From contig CM029122.1 in NCBI GenBank assembly GCA_016859345.1, forward strand, positions 6,776,075-6,840,074: 64,000 nt of DNA, written 5' to 3'. The DNA is from Istiophorus platypterus (lineage: Eukaryota > Chordata > Actinopteri > Istiophoriformes > Istiophoridae). Position 1 is the stretch's first letter, and every line of letters begins with the position of its first letter. The notes beneath the pieces are model-generated. The model ran no database searches. It was not told the DNA's origin and worked only from the letters and a program-made list of their open reading frames with translations. Positions 26,530 to 40,300 of this stretch are shown in pieces. The translations under genes and the position numbers were made by a program.

Positions 26530-26860
26530 TAATGACTATTTCTACTTTTGATAGTACACTTTATTGGTAATATATAAGTACTTTTACTTAGCTAGGTAAA
26601 ATTTTGAATGCTGGCCTAGAACTTGTAACTGAATTCTTTTATTATGTGGCATTTCTACTTTTACTTAACTCAAGTATCTGAATATTTCCTCCATGACTGT
26701 AAGCAACACAAAATGCATACTTTTCAACTGCAAGTCATGCTCTTTCACAGGAGTAGAAAGATAACTGAGTACATTTACTGAAGTACTGTACTTAAAAACA
26801 GTCGGGGTATTTGTAATTTACTGGAGAATTTGAATTTTTTGAGCTGATTTGTACTCTCTC
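26530..26860. repeat. Diverged teleost dispersed repeat (acttttac..aagtat / taactgagtacatttac type)
   Basis: The phrases 'ttctacttttacttaact' with 'caagtatctgaatatt', and 'ataactgagtacatttactg' with 'aagtactgtactt', are landmark strings of a dispersed fish repeat I recognise. Here they occur as two pieces of opposite sense separated by about 30-60 bases. Recognition is from memory. Confidence 0.4.
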
Positions 26861-27300
26861 GGGGTTTCAGCTTGACACACGTGAGGATTTGCTGCTTTTC
26901 CTTAGTTTAAGTTACATTAAACTGAATAATTTCCACAAAAATTCTCAAGACATGCGAAGGTGTCGCTTTACAGCTCCGGGTAACTGTGACGGGAATTTCA
27001 CAACATTTTCTCATGTTTTTTTTTACCAAACACAGTAAATGGATCGATTAAGAAAATTACTAGCAGATTAATCCGTAATAAACAATAATCTAAAGACACA
27101 TTATATGATAAACAGTAAATCATCAGATACACTATTTATATACTCACAGGTGACTTTTTCTCTGCACTGAATACTTCAGCTTTTGCTCCGTTTCCTGACA
27201 AACCTTCACTCAAACATCATTTTAAATGCTTCTTTATTTATTTATTTTTTTTTTTTGGTACCTGTAATTTTAAAAAAGCACAGGTCGACCCTTTAATGAC

Positions 27301-27437
27301 GCACGGTTTACGCACTTCCCGGAAGTGCAGTGGGGGACATAGGCCCCATCGATTCAATACAACTGCACACATAAGCACTTACTAATAATAAAGCCCAGTT
27401 TGTATGTCATTTTCATGGAGTCCTACCGCTAACACAT
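27301..27437 (+). promoter_or_regulatory. trappc10 core promoter with palindromic ETS site
   Basis: Within 125 bases upstream of the trappc10 ATG lies CACTTCCCGGAAGTG (27312-27326). It is a palindrome containing two inverted CCGGAAGT-like ETS/GABPA sites, an element common in TATA-less housekeeping promoters. No TATA box was noticed. The start site is inferred to lie shortly downstream of this motif. Confidence 0.55.
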
Positions 27438-27643
27438 ATGGAGTGTCAAGAGGAAAAGCCAATCATCTATACTATGGAAAACAAGCCGATTGTGACATGT
27501 GAGTGTTCGTGAAAATGAGACGTTCAGTTTTATTTTTTATTTTCTGGTCTTGACAGTTAGCCTGCTAGCTACAGTCGTTAGCTCGTTTTAGCTAAGCTAG
27601 CAGCAGGTAAGCTTCTGCTAACCAGGTTGGAAACGCTATGCGG

Positions 27644-27703
<60 letters not shown>

Positions 27704-30700
27704 CGTTTAATATTTTAACTTGCAATATATCACACTCGTTTACTACACAGCCGCCTGGGCCAAGTGTTCACATCACAAGAGAGCGTCGCTCTCGGCTAGC
27801 TGCCGGCTACGTTGATTAACAGGCCGAGCTAACGACGTAACGTCACGGCGGGCAGCTGCAGTTTTTCGGGACGGTTTTCACCTTGTTCCCCGCCGGACAG
27901 CCGCCGTTTCCTCTCGGTTCGCAGCGCAGGCAGCGGGCGCCTCACGATGCTCGGGCGCCGGGGTCGGTTTGCCATTCATAAAAACCCTCGGAGTCTCTTG
28001 GAAAGCTTCTCGGAACGGTTATTTTTAGGAGCCGGCTCCGGCAGTGGGTGCCAGCATCACCTCGCCCCGCAGGCTGCTCCATTTTTAGGACAGTGATCCT
28101 AAGGTGATACAGTGAAGGAGTAGAGAGTGGCACCGGGAGAAGAAAAAGAAAATCTCTTAAGGACGTCTTGGGTGTAACATCTTACCACTGTTGGCAGGTT
28201 CAAAAGCCTAAGCTGCAGGGAGCCCAGAGTGGGGATCTAGCGAACACCTGTGTCCTCTGAGGGTTTACGAGGTGCCATAACTCAGGTGTATGCCTCTGAA
28301 ATCATCACTGATGCATATCTGACCTCTGCGTCGATGATTAGATTAAAAAGATAAACAACTCAGCCAGAGATATTTACAAGCGATTGTGAGGACGCATCCA
28401 TATCCCCCGGAGGCTGTAACATCAGAGCTGCAACGATTAGTCGATGAATCTGTCAGTCGATCGTCAGAACAGTCATAGGCTGCCATTTTACGAATTGATT
28501 AATCCTTTAAGTCATATTTCAAGCTAAATTTATATGTGAAAATTGCTACACATTCTCTCCTTACAGTTTTTCAAATGGCAGGATTTGCTGCTTTTTTTCT
28601 GTTTTGCGTCAGAGTAAACTTTGGACTTTTTTTTTGTCAGACAAAACAAGACATTTGAGGACATCCCCTTTGGCTCCACAGCTTGTGATTTCACAATTTT
28701 TTTTTAATGATATTTAGACAAACCATCAGTCAACTAATAGAAAAAAGGATCGACGGATTAATGGATGATGAAAATAATCGTTAGTTGCAGCCATAGTAAC
28801 CATGGTTTAAAATGATGCAGTCCATTTCTCAATATCTCGGAGGAAGTAAGGCAAGCGGACAAGTAAACAGTCATCTTTTCCATTTGCTTACTGTCTTTGG
28901 TCAAGGATGGCTTAAAGATTTATTTACTGTACTATGTGTGAGTGAATCTTTTTTTGAAATTGTACGCTAATTCCTAATTATAAGTTTCCTGGTTATATAG
29001 AGACACAAACTAGGGCTGAGGTAGAAAGGGACATTTGTAAGTCAGAATATAGAATGAAACTGATATGACAGTTTACCTACGACAGTGTTTATTATTAGGT
29101 TTACTGTGTAAGCCACCAGTTGCCTAAAGTTGGATGCAGAAAACAGCAGAGGGTTGTGGGGTGGGGGTGGTGTGTGTGTGTGTGTGTGTGTGTGTGGGGG
29201 GGGGTTTACAAATGCTAGATGCTTTTCTTGGCCACAAATGACGTCTCTTTGCCCTATGTTTGTGATGACTGCGTTGTGAGATCATCGATATAAAATACCT
29301 GCACTCTGCACAAGCCACTCAGATGAAATGTCATTTTATCGTTTAAAAAAAAAAAAAAGTTAGCACATGCATGAAACACTACTTTACAGATTTATGAATA
29401 AAAGCCTGTATCAGAGTCTTGAGTGTGCAACCCTCTGCTCGATCTGTTTTTACAGGTGTCCCAGCAAGGTGAGCAGTGTTGTCTGCTTACTGTTATTTGA
29501 CCCTGTGTGTTTGGCTCACGCGGTCAAAGGGATTTTATCGGTGTCTATTTTGCAGGGCCTGCATTTGATAGCAGCTTTATGTTATAACTTTTGTGAAAGT
29601 TTGGTTTTGTTTGGAATATACTGGAGCTTTAGGGCCCTGGAAAGTTTAATGCAATTAACTGAAGCACATGGGTGCCTTAACTAAACGTGCGTGCATTTGA
29701 ACAATGGCATCGATCTTCCAGTTCCACATAGATCGTGAAAAGGCCACCAAGTTACTCAAATACAGTTTTTGCTGGCTGCTAAGAATTGTGACCAGTTCAT
29801 ATTTTATAACTGTGTTGATTTTACATGAAATTTATTCAACTCTTTTCACTTATGGCATATGATGCCAGGTCATATGCCGCACAGCAAAACTCCAAATGGG
29901 CGGCAGGGCTAATTGATTTACAGCGCAGTCAAATTGTCAGCGCAAGGGAAGGGTTTTGGCTCAGCTCCAGTGCTCTGGGTTCAATAGAACTGACTGTGAA
30001 GTGTAAGTGCTGACTCTCATCATGCAGGATGTTTGAGGGTGTTTACATCCATACTGAATGAACAGTGTAAGACCAGTATTCCTGTTTACCCTGGGGGGGG
30101 CAGTTATAAAAAGGGGCTTTTTACATAGTTTATTTGATGTGGTGGCCCAGTTCCAGTGTAGCTTGAATTAGTACTTTTGTGCTATAAGTTCATCAAAACA
30201 TGAACAGCTACCATGAATGACAGGTTGAACATTTCTGAAACGAGTACCCACTGTGAAATTTAAGTCACTTAATTGCTCTGCTGAGGTGGTGATTTAACAG
30301 TCACAGGAAGCCAGGTCCTGGTCTACAGGTTTGGTGATGATTTAGAGGATGGGTCAACCTCTAAAACTGTATCTGCACAGCATAGGGAGGCTCATGAGAG
30401 GGAATACTGACTCATTCTCGTTTCTCAAAGCATGACATGTGAATCAGTTTAATAAAGAGGCAATGTCCAAGTGTTTTTGGAAACCAGGCGTTCACCAGTG
30501 AGTCATGAGAAATTACAGACAGATACAGACATGACAGCTTTAAAAATTAGTAAATAATCAGTAACGTATTTAAGATGAAAAATATAATCATATTGCCCTG
30601 TTCTCAGTGGAAATGGTTCTGCAAAATATTCCGCCTGGTGCTTTCAGTGTTATCAAGCTAATTAGTCTGGGGCCTTTATTCTGTTGTAAAAAAAAATTAC

Positions 30701-33700
30701 ACAGTTCCCAATGCATATTTTAACTTTTTGTTTTCACTGTAGCTTTTCACTTTATAATCTTGCTTTTCACTTGAGTTTTGGGTTGATTAAATTATTAAAC
30801 ACAATCATAATATTAAAATTTTTATCATTTAAATCATTATGATTGCAAATCCAAGTACTTTCCTATTATGTTTAAAATCGATTTGGCCTAAAATATCTTT
30901 TATGTCCCTTTTGTACTCAAACCTCAAGTAGTAAAATATGGAGATATGTTGTCACTACTGCAAATCCCATATCTTTAGCACAGTTATTGTTATGAGGACA
31001 TGAGAAATAGAACAGAGTAGATTTCAGTTTTCCTGTGAGCTATTGGATATTGTCCTTACTGACCTAATTTGATGATAAATCCTCTATGTTCTCCCCTTTT
31101 CATCGCAGGTGCTGGCGACCAGGGCTTGTTTACGTCTCTCTATACGTCATTGGCCCAACAGCTTCCCCGGGAGCCAATGGAATGGAGGAGGTGAGCGCTG
31201 CCCTGCTGAATGTAATATGGGGGGAAAAAAACAAAACATAGTATTAATTGTCATTGTGAAGCTTGTAAATTTCAATTAGGTTAGAGTTTTTACACGTTAC
31301 AGGGTCAGAAATTATTTGCCTTGCTCCTTTTACTATCCTCTTAACTTCCTGATAGAGACATTTAATGATGGGTGTGACTGCTGTTGCTATTTTGGATGAC
31401 TTGTTCTCATCCACACTGCAATGATACACTGCGGTTTGTAATGTGAGGATGCTCACTGTGATGGCTGAATGCAAATGGAGCGGGCGATATTGCCCCACCT
31501 TGAGTTTTATGAGCTGAAATGGGAAGTAAAGTCTTGTAGGGCTTTTTAATGACGTCTGCATTGATATTCCATTTAAGGTTATTATTCATGAGTGCCTAGA
31601 AATTGTACTGAGTCAATAAAGGGTACCAGTGATGACTAGTGATGAGTTTTGATGTGTGGCATACAAGGTTTTGATGTGCTCAGAATGAGTTTATTGACTA
31701 TGAACAGGCTGAATGTATCTGCAGACTGTTTTTCAGCTGTCTTCAGTATTATGGTGGTTTTTAAAGAGCAAGCTTAATAACAGAGAATGGAAACACAGCC
31801 TCAGGGATCATGTACCAAAGGTTAAGGGGAAGGATCTAATGTTAAGCACAAAATTGGAAAATTTACACCCTGGGGTTAATGCCATTGTTTTGCAGTAACA
31901 GCAAGTTAACAGGGCAACAGCAAGGAGTATACTTCTAAAATAAAAACTAGACAAATTCCAAAAAAAATGTTTATCGATATACACTGTCTCAAGTAAAGGT
32001 GCTATTAACTTTTCAGTTGTTGGGTTTGATAAAGGACAGTATTCCATAGATATGATATAGTCATGTCTTGTCATAGATAAAATCATAAAATCATAGACAT
32101 TGTAAATACCTTATAATTGATCCTGTACAACTCTGCTTGCTTTTCTGTGCAGGACATATGGCCGTGCACCGAAAATGATCCACCTTGAAGCTAATTTTGT
32201 CCAGTTTAAGGAAGAGCTCCTCCCCAAGGAGGGCAACAAGGCTCTTCTCACCTTCCCCTTCCTCCATATCTACTGGACTGACTGCTGTGTGAGTAACTGT
32301 ACAACACACACACAGACACACACAGGCACCCTGCTTAACAACCTCAATCATTCAGGCCCTCAGCACTTAAACTGCCAACACAGTGAAATACGAGGTGTTG
32401 CATTGTGCCACATAAGACTAAGTTACGACACAAGTGAGGCCAGAATAAAATGTTCGCAACTCACAGCTCTTGCATCCTGCTGGTAGAGGAAAAGGAATTA
32501 AAGCACATTAATAAATTCTTCAGTCAGTCTTGCTCTTTTTTTTTGTTTTGTTTGTGTGGTTTTTTTTGTTGTTGTTTTTAGAAACATAATTGTGTATATT
32601 TACTGTACTTTGGCAAGGAGCGGGGTTTAATCATATCCCTTTTGTCAGATACATCCAGGTACTGTTTCATCTCAGCCCATTTATCCTCCATTTCATCATC
32701 TCCCACTCTTGGTTATTTTATCTTCAGTATTGCTTAAACATAAATAAACTGTTTTGTTTTGTTTTTTTCAAGTTGTCTGACATCATAAATGCAAAGACAA
32801 ATCAATGAGAACAATTGTATTGTGTGATTAGTTATGTTAACATATACAGTGAGTGATCACAGGGAGAAATAGAGTCAACACAAAACCGAGTTTCTAATAT
32901 TGCTGCCAACTGATGAAATTTTGAAAGCTGAAGAAATGTTCTGTCCAAGATGTTGGAGGTGCAGAATTTTGGTAGAGACTGTTTAGTCCATGTATTTAAA
33001 GGATGGGCAAGGACTGCCTGTCTTTTATTTTTTTTTCTGTTCCATAAAAAATTGGGAAATTGGTCTTACTTGTTGCACATTTGGGAGCTTGAAGTCACCA
33101 GATTATACTGAACTTGACGTCTACTTTGAAAGACCTGCCTTGGGAAAGCATGGGGCCTAATAACAAGAGCGGAAGCAGGAACCTGCTGCTGCTGACTAAG
33201 CAGCTGGTTAGGTTAAGGAAGTGCTCTCATCAACCCCTGACTCGTGACATTTCCATGACAGGGAATATTCCTGTCGTGTGGAAGTAATGAGCCTGTGTGT
33301 TTGTGCAGTATGGACACAGTCACATTAACGCCTGTACAGTATTACAGTTTAATACAAAAGACCTGAAATAAAGCCTGATTCTTTGTTGAGGCTGTGTTAG
33401 AGTCGAAATCAATAACTCCCTACACCTACAGTACATATTAGCAAAGTGGTGTTTATTAACCAAGTGAATGTTTACCTTTGGATATCCAAAGGTTAACAAA
33501 ACATGTATTCTGCTGGTTTAGGATGTAAACCACAAATATGATGTGCTTAAAACCATATATAATGAATTTTTGCTAAAACACAAGCCCTGGGGGGGAGAAA
33601 AAAACAGATGCTTAGTTCCCCTTCCTATAGGTGGTGCAGGTTGCATTAAATTTGTAGGTTTTCCTGACTAGTCACCAGCACTTCCCTACACAGTTTCACA

Positions 33701-34272
33701 AACCATGATGTCACAGTTGCAGCAGTAATTTCTACGTCTTTTTTTTTTTTTTTTTTTTTTTTAAAGGGAGGGTGTAAATAAAGACGTATACTCAGATGTG
33801 GAAGCTACAAGAGAAGAGCTTTAGCTTTAGCTAAATGGAGAGTTATGGACATGTCAGTGAAGCACCCATATAGTGTAAAGAGTGCAAGCAGAGTGAACAT
33901 GGCAGATAGGCATGGCTGCTGCTTCCCCTTCTTTCTTTTTTTTTTTCCCATGCACAGAGCATAAACAGTATCACAGGTGGTGAGGACAGGTTGGCAAGCA
34001 GAGTAGATGAGGTTCAGACCGTGAGCTGTGACCTGCACAGGCTGTAAAACCACAGTTTACAAACTAGTCACACTGAACACCTGTATATGTATTCAAATAG
34101 TGCGATTACAGGCAGTTATTTTACTGCTAAAATAACTGACCTGTTCAGCTTGTGAATGTAAACTGCACTAACCATGGAAGTGAACATTAAAGACGGTGGA
34201 TTGATTCCACAGTCACGTGGCGCCCTTGTCAAGGACAGTCCGACAGAAATAATCAGCCAGTGTAACTGAGAA

Positions 34273-34305
<33 letters not shown>

Positions 34306-37300
34306 TGTTTCTTTTCATGGCTGTAAGTTATACAGTAATCACTATAGACCTTCAGTGGCAAAGTTAATAAATATTAATAGTTACCAAATGTTTTAGGGGC
34401 TAAATAAACAAGTTTTTATCTACTTGTGATGGCATTTGCAGTCTCATTAAACTGATCACCAATTTCCATTCCCCGAAAATGATCCTATAAACTGTAGCTA
34501 GAAGTTTACTTCATAAACACTGCGTAAAACCAGGACTTCATTTCCTCTCCCTGCCAGTGGACACTTATATAATAACTGGCTCATCAAATTATATCCCACC
34601 TCTGCTCAGTTCCAGCAAATTTGCAACAAACACTGCCCACAGACAGCAGCCGTTTACAACAGCTTACACAGTAAATCCCTGTCACAGTTTTCAACATCCT
34701 ATAGGTTTGGTTATAATAAAATGTAAACTTGCTGGTCAGCATTCTTGTTGTAGCTTCTGTCCCCTGTGGCAACATCCTCACCAGGTGCAACACGCAGGTC
34801 ATTTAAAGGACAACCATCTTTTTCCTTTTGCCTTCATTGTTCAGTTGTAATTTATAAATGACCCTGTATATGTGAAATAATCCTGTGTAAGGAATGTTTA
34901 TGAATGTTAATGTGAGATAATACCTCCTGTTTAACACTGTGATGGAATTTGTAGCATCAGCTATAATCCTTCATAGTTACACATGGTGCACTCAGGATAC
35001 AAGAATAATTTTGGGCAACCTCCAACTGCAAAGAATTATTTGCCATTGATGATGGTTTAGACCCCAGTTATTTCATAGCAAATCCTTTTATTTATTTATT
35101 TTTGTTGGAACACTTGTTTATTTTTATAATGTTAAATAAAAATGTTCTTAGAACGCTCGAATAATAAACGGGTTGTGTTTCATTGTAGGATACAGAGGCG
35201 TATAAGAGCACGGTAAAGGAGGACATGATGCGCTGGCAGAACAGCTTGCGGACCCACGGCTCAGCAGACTGGGTCATCATCGTCGTGGAGACCAATGATA
35301 CCAAGAAGAAGAACAAGACCAACATCCTGCCCCGATCATCCATCGTGGACAAGATCCGAAGCGACTTTTGCAACAAACAGAATGACAGGTGAGGAGACTC
35401 GCTCGCTATTAAAAAAAAGAAAAAGAAAAGCTGATATAGTTGAAATTGGCAGGAGACGACAAGAATGGGTTACAGACTTAACTTCCTGCCAAGGAAACTC
35501 AGTCCCTTCTTTCTGCTTTTTCACAGAAAGGGTAGAAGGTGATTGTTCTGTTCCTGTACAGGATGAAATGTGCTTATACTGTATGTAGTGCTGAAATGAT
35601 TAGTTAATTAATAGGTTACTTGACAGTCATAAAACTTAATCATTTAATTTATCAAACAAAAATGGCAATATTCTCTAGTTTCAGCTAGTCAAATGTAATG
35701 ACTCCCTTCTTTTCTTTGTTTTCTGAATTGAATTGAATCTTTAGATTTTAGACTGTGCATCAGACAAAACAAGCAATTTGGGAGACTAAAATATTTGCAA
35801 GATTAATCAAAAATAAAGAATATTTAATCATTCATTGCCGCACTTCTCATATGTTGTCACATATTAATTACTTGCTGACTATAAGAAACCATGTTGATTA
35901 AACTTTTCCAGAATAAAGAGGGGTTCTTGTCCTTGATGCAGGTGTGTGGTGCTGTCAGATCCTCTGAAGGATTCGTCCCGTTCTCAGGAATCTTGGAATT
36001 CCTTATTACTCAAGCTGCGAACCCTCCTCCTCATGTCCTTCACCAAGAACCTGGGACGCTTTGAAGATGACATGCGTACGCTCCGAGAGAAACGCACCCA
36101 GCCTGGCTGGAGCTTCTGTGAATACTTTATGGTCCAGGTATGCAGAAAAAAGAACAAGAATGCGGACTTTGATCTGTGATTGGTTTGTATTAAATGCAAG
36201 AGAAGTAGAGGCCATGTTACGACTGAAACTGCCTCAAAGGTCATAAAAACTTGTATGCCCCTTGGTTAAAACTACAGATTTTATGTTCACTTTTTCTGCG
36301 TCTTTGAGTATAGAAAGTTACAATAAACTCAGAATGCTCAGTTGAGAATAAATTAATCACTCTGATGTTTAAATGTCAGAGTGAAATTGTGTCTCACATA
36401 GTGTGTATGTGTGTGTGATTGTGCAGGAGGAGCTGGCCTTTGTTTTTGAGATGCTGCAGCAGTTTGAGGATGCCTTGGTCCAGTATGATGAACTAGATGC
36501 TCTTTTTACCCAATATGTCCTTAACTTTGGAGCTGGAGGTACGTGAACACTACCCAGGACAATGACTGATGTCGATATGGCAGTCCTCTTTCTATTTTTC
36601 AAGGTCAAAGGTCCACTCTTGTTAGGATTTTTGGTCTGACTAGTCTGTCTCAATCCACAGACACAGCGAACTGGCTCGGCTCATTCTGCGCCCCAGTGCG
36701 CAGCTGGAGCGGCCTGCTTCTGCGGCGCCCCATTGACATGGAGAAAAGGGATGGGATCCAGCGAGGGGAGGCCAGCCTGTTGGATCTCAGGAGCTACCTG
36801 TTCTCCCGCCAGTGCACCTTACTCATCTTCCTCCAGAGGCCCTGGGAGGTCACGCAGAGAGCACTGGAGCTGCTGCACAACTGTGTCCAGGAACTACGCC
36901 TGCTTGAGGTAAACCAAATCCTACAGGGGATTTTTTTTTTATGTATTTATTTGTCAGACAACATAAACTTTATACAGGTTGAGTACCAAAGCTGGGAGCT
37001 TGTCACACTCTGATTTAAAAAAAAAAAATCCATAACCTTATTACTAGAAATGCAGACAAAAAGAAAACATTCAGCTTCTGGCCCTCCAGTTGGTAACTGC
37101 ACCAATGTAATTGTATGAAAAAATATTCTAACAAAACACACTTTTATATTATCCGCCGTATTTAAAAAAAAAAAAATAAATAAAACCCCTCGATTTAAGT
37201 GGTTAGTGTTGATGAAGTGTTACTTGAGTTGATCTGTAAGGGGCTGTGGGCAAACGTCAGACAGAAAAGGGTGGGAACCATCGATCTAGGGACCGTTAAG

Positions 37301-40300
37301 ACACCACTAGATGAGAGTTCAGGGATTATCCAATTAATTGGGAATCATCATCAACCTTGTTAAATGGATGGACAACAAATCGACATTTAAAAACTAAAAG
37401 GGCTGAGCTGAATGCGTGGTTCATTATTATTTTGTACGTCGTCGCTCTTTTTCTTGTTCAGGTGTCCGTGCTGGAGGGGGCGCTGGACTGCTGGGTGTTC
37501 CTCAGCTGCTTGGAGGTTTTGCACAGGATTGAGAACTGTTGTGACCAGGCCCAGTTGGCTGCAAACTGCTCCCATACTGTCGGGCTGTGGGCTTACGCCA
37601 CTGACAAGGTAACAAAAATATTTAAAGGCTTTGATTACCTATGTAACTTCCTGGATGTGTCGTGTTACCTTCGGTGGACAGCAGGTTATTTTGAAAAATA
37701 TCACCTTATCAGTCTCCATCAAGCTGTTAAGACTTCTGATTAGTTATCATCCATTTATAATTTTCTGCCATTCAGTGTTGTGCTAGAAGCATGTATCTGT
37801 CTTTGTTTGTGTTGGCATTAGAGCACTAGAAAAGTATAAAACAGTTGTGGTTACTTGTCCGAATTTTTTTTCCACCAAAACCCTTGCTTCTAGTGCATGG
37901 AGTGAGTAAATTTCTGACCCTTTCTTAATAGGATGAAATGATGTCTTCCTGCTTATAACCACTCGTGTAAATAGCGAGCCATAAATATTTGATAAAAATT
38001 GTTCTCTCCAGATAAGTGTTTTCGAATAAAACGGTTCAGTCATTTTCCTGTTTGCCTTCTCCAGCTGAAGTCCCTGGGGGAACTGTGCGGCCTGGTGTCA
38101 GAGAAGGGACCCACATCGGAGGACCTGAACAGGACTGTGGATCTGCTGGCCGGACTGGGGGATGAGAGGCCTGAGACTGGTGAGTTTTCAGACACTCATG
38201 TTAAATTAAACTAGTGTGATTTTTAAAAAAACAAAAAACAAAAAAACAGTTAGGCGTCTTTGAGCCACGCGTGGTCGTCTGTTGCCTGTAGTTGTTGCAG
38301 TTTGTCCTGCACCACAGGCCTAACTCAGCCCTGGGCGGCCCTCAACAGCTGCAGTTGCAGCTGATTCAAGACCAGCAGGATGTTCAACCTGATTTTACCT
38401 CACTAAGTGAAGATTCTCCTTATTTAGTGCCTCTACCTTTTCATTTTTTCCTCAACAAACAGATGAGCATTTGCTGAATAGTTTTTATTTTTCCAATTCC
38501 AAACACAGATTCAAAGTGTCGTATTTGTCCTGTAGTCTCTCTGTTTTTTATGTGTCTGCAATGTGTTTTGGATAAAAAAAAAAAAAAAATAGTATTTCAT
38601 CTAATGCCGATGAGAACATATATACATGTCTGCTGTAGTCTTTGTAGTGTGTTCAAGTGCAGGTTTTAACAACATGCAGCAAAACTCCAGCCTGTTTTTG
38701 TGTCTTTTTTCAAATTCAGTGTGATGTGTCAGGGCGTTTAGGGTTTGAATTTCCTCTTCGCTGAAAGACATGTGAGCTTGTTCGACCAAGGATGTTGATT
38801 TAACATGTAATGAAGAAGTCTGACTTGTTTTTAAGACAGTAATTAATTGCTTGTTTTTAAGTCTCCTGCGTCTCCTTCCACAGTCAACAGTTTGCAGAGC
38901 CCTTACAAAAAGCTGAAAGAAGCTTTGTCGTCTGTAGAAGCTTTTGAAAGACACTATCTTGTAAGTTGGATCCTTGCCAGACTTTGGTGTTGTATTTCAG
39001 TATTTGGCAAAAAAAAGCAGGTTAATACAAATGAACTGAATTCCTGTACCAGTTTTTTTTTTTAATCAATATATTTTTTTCTGATGTAATCCCCTGGAAA
39101 CACTCTGCCATCCACCACCACCTTGTTGGCCACTTCTTGCATCAGGAACTCTCTCATGCTGCTATGGAGATGTACCGGGCCATCGGCCGGCTGAGGTCTG
39201 CCAGACTGGTGGGAAAAAGCCTGGCTGAGTTCTACATGTAAGGAAGATTAAAGCAAGCTTCTTGTTCAGTTGCTTTCAGTTATTCATGCTGAATAAGCTT
39301 CTCCAGACCTCAGTTTAATCACTACACCCACACAGCCTTAAGGGGGGGGGATCTAATTGGGAAGAATAAATGAAAACACTAATGTGGTATGAGGGGGCGT
39401 GACAGAGCTTCACAATAAATGTGAAGCCATGAAAGTGCAGTTAAAGTAGCATTTCGAACGCGTTTCTGACAAGACTCGGAGTCTGGTTGTTGTTTAGACT
39501 GATTGAAGTGGCTTGTAGATTAAACAGATCCAAAAAGAAAACATTTTTGAAGCCTGACGTCTTCTGGCAAAAACGAGGAAAGGATCTGCCCCTCTGCCGT
39601 TGGCTGATCTTTGTGGTCAGGTGATGTCACTTTCTGTACAGATCATAGCATCACACCCGGTGCCAAACACCAGCCGAAAGCTGATGGGTAGTTCATTATC
39701 CTGCTCTCACAAGTAGGTGTCAGGTTTCATATGTATTTTTATCTGAAAGACGACCCCTTTTACACAAGTGAAATAAAATTAAAAAAAAACTGGTTAACAT
39801 CCATTGATGCTAAGTGACACCACTTCTGCTTTTATGTGTATATATGGGGGTAAAATGTAGTTAGTTCACAAATATATAATCTGAAGGCCTCACACACATG
39901 GTAGGTTTGACTAATACAGACATCATTCATTTCACAAGCTGCAATACCAGTGTTTTTTTCTGCCTTTGCTTTGGTCTTTTAAATTTATTTAAACTCTAAA
40001 TAGCTTTAAAACATGTTCTGCCAAGCACAGGTCTTGTTCTTTTCTGCAGATGTTTAAAAAACAAAAACCAAAACAGATTGATTAATTTGTGTGTGTTTGT
40101 GTCTGTGTTTGTGTCTGTGTTTGTGTCTGTGTGTTGGTGTGTGTGTTGGTGTGTGTGTTGGTGTTGGTGTTGGTGTTGGTGTTCATTAGGAGGAAAGGGG
40201 ATCCTGAGCGGGCAGAAACCTTCTTACAGGAAGCGCTGAAGTCCTACGTATCGGAGGGGTGGAGCCTCCCCGTCACTCACACCAGGAAGCAGATCGCTGA

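Larger units (their letters stand above)
24798..27300. other. cnga4 3' UTR and intergenic region before trappc10
   Basis: AT-rich, with no conserved coding frame. It should hold the cnga4 3' UTR. Between about 26530 and 26860 it has a repeat described separately. Otherwise I see nothing supportable. Confidence 0.5.

Noticed and set aside
35336..35588. Frame continuing past trappc10 exon 4 into the intron.
   Set aside because: The family alignment and phase demand the donor at 35388/35389; the extension is chance read-through.
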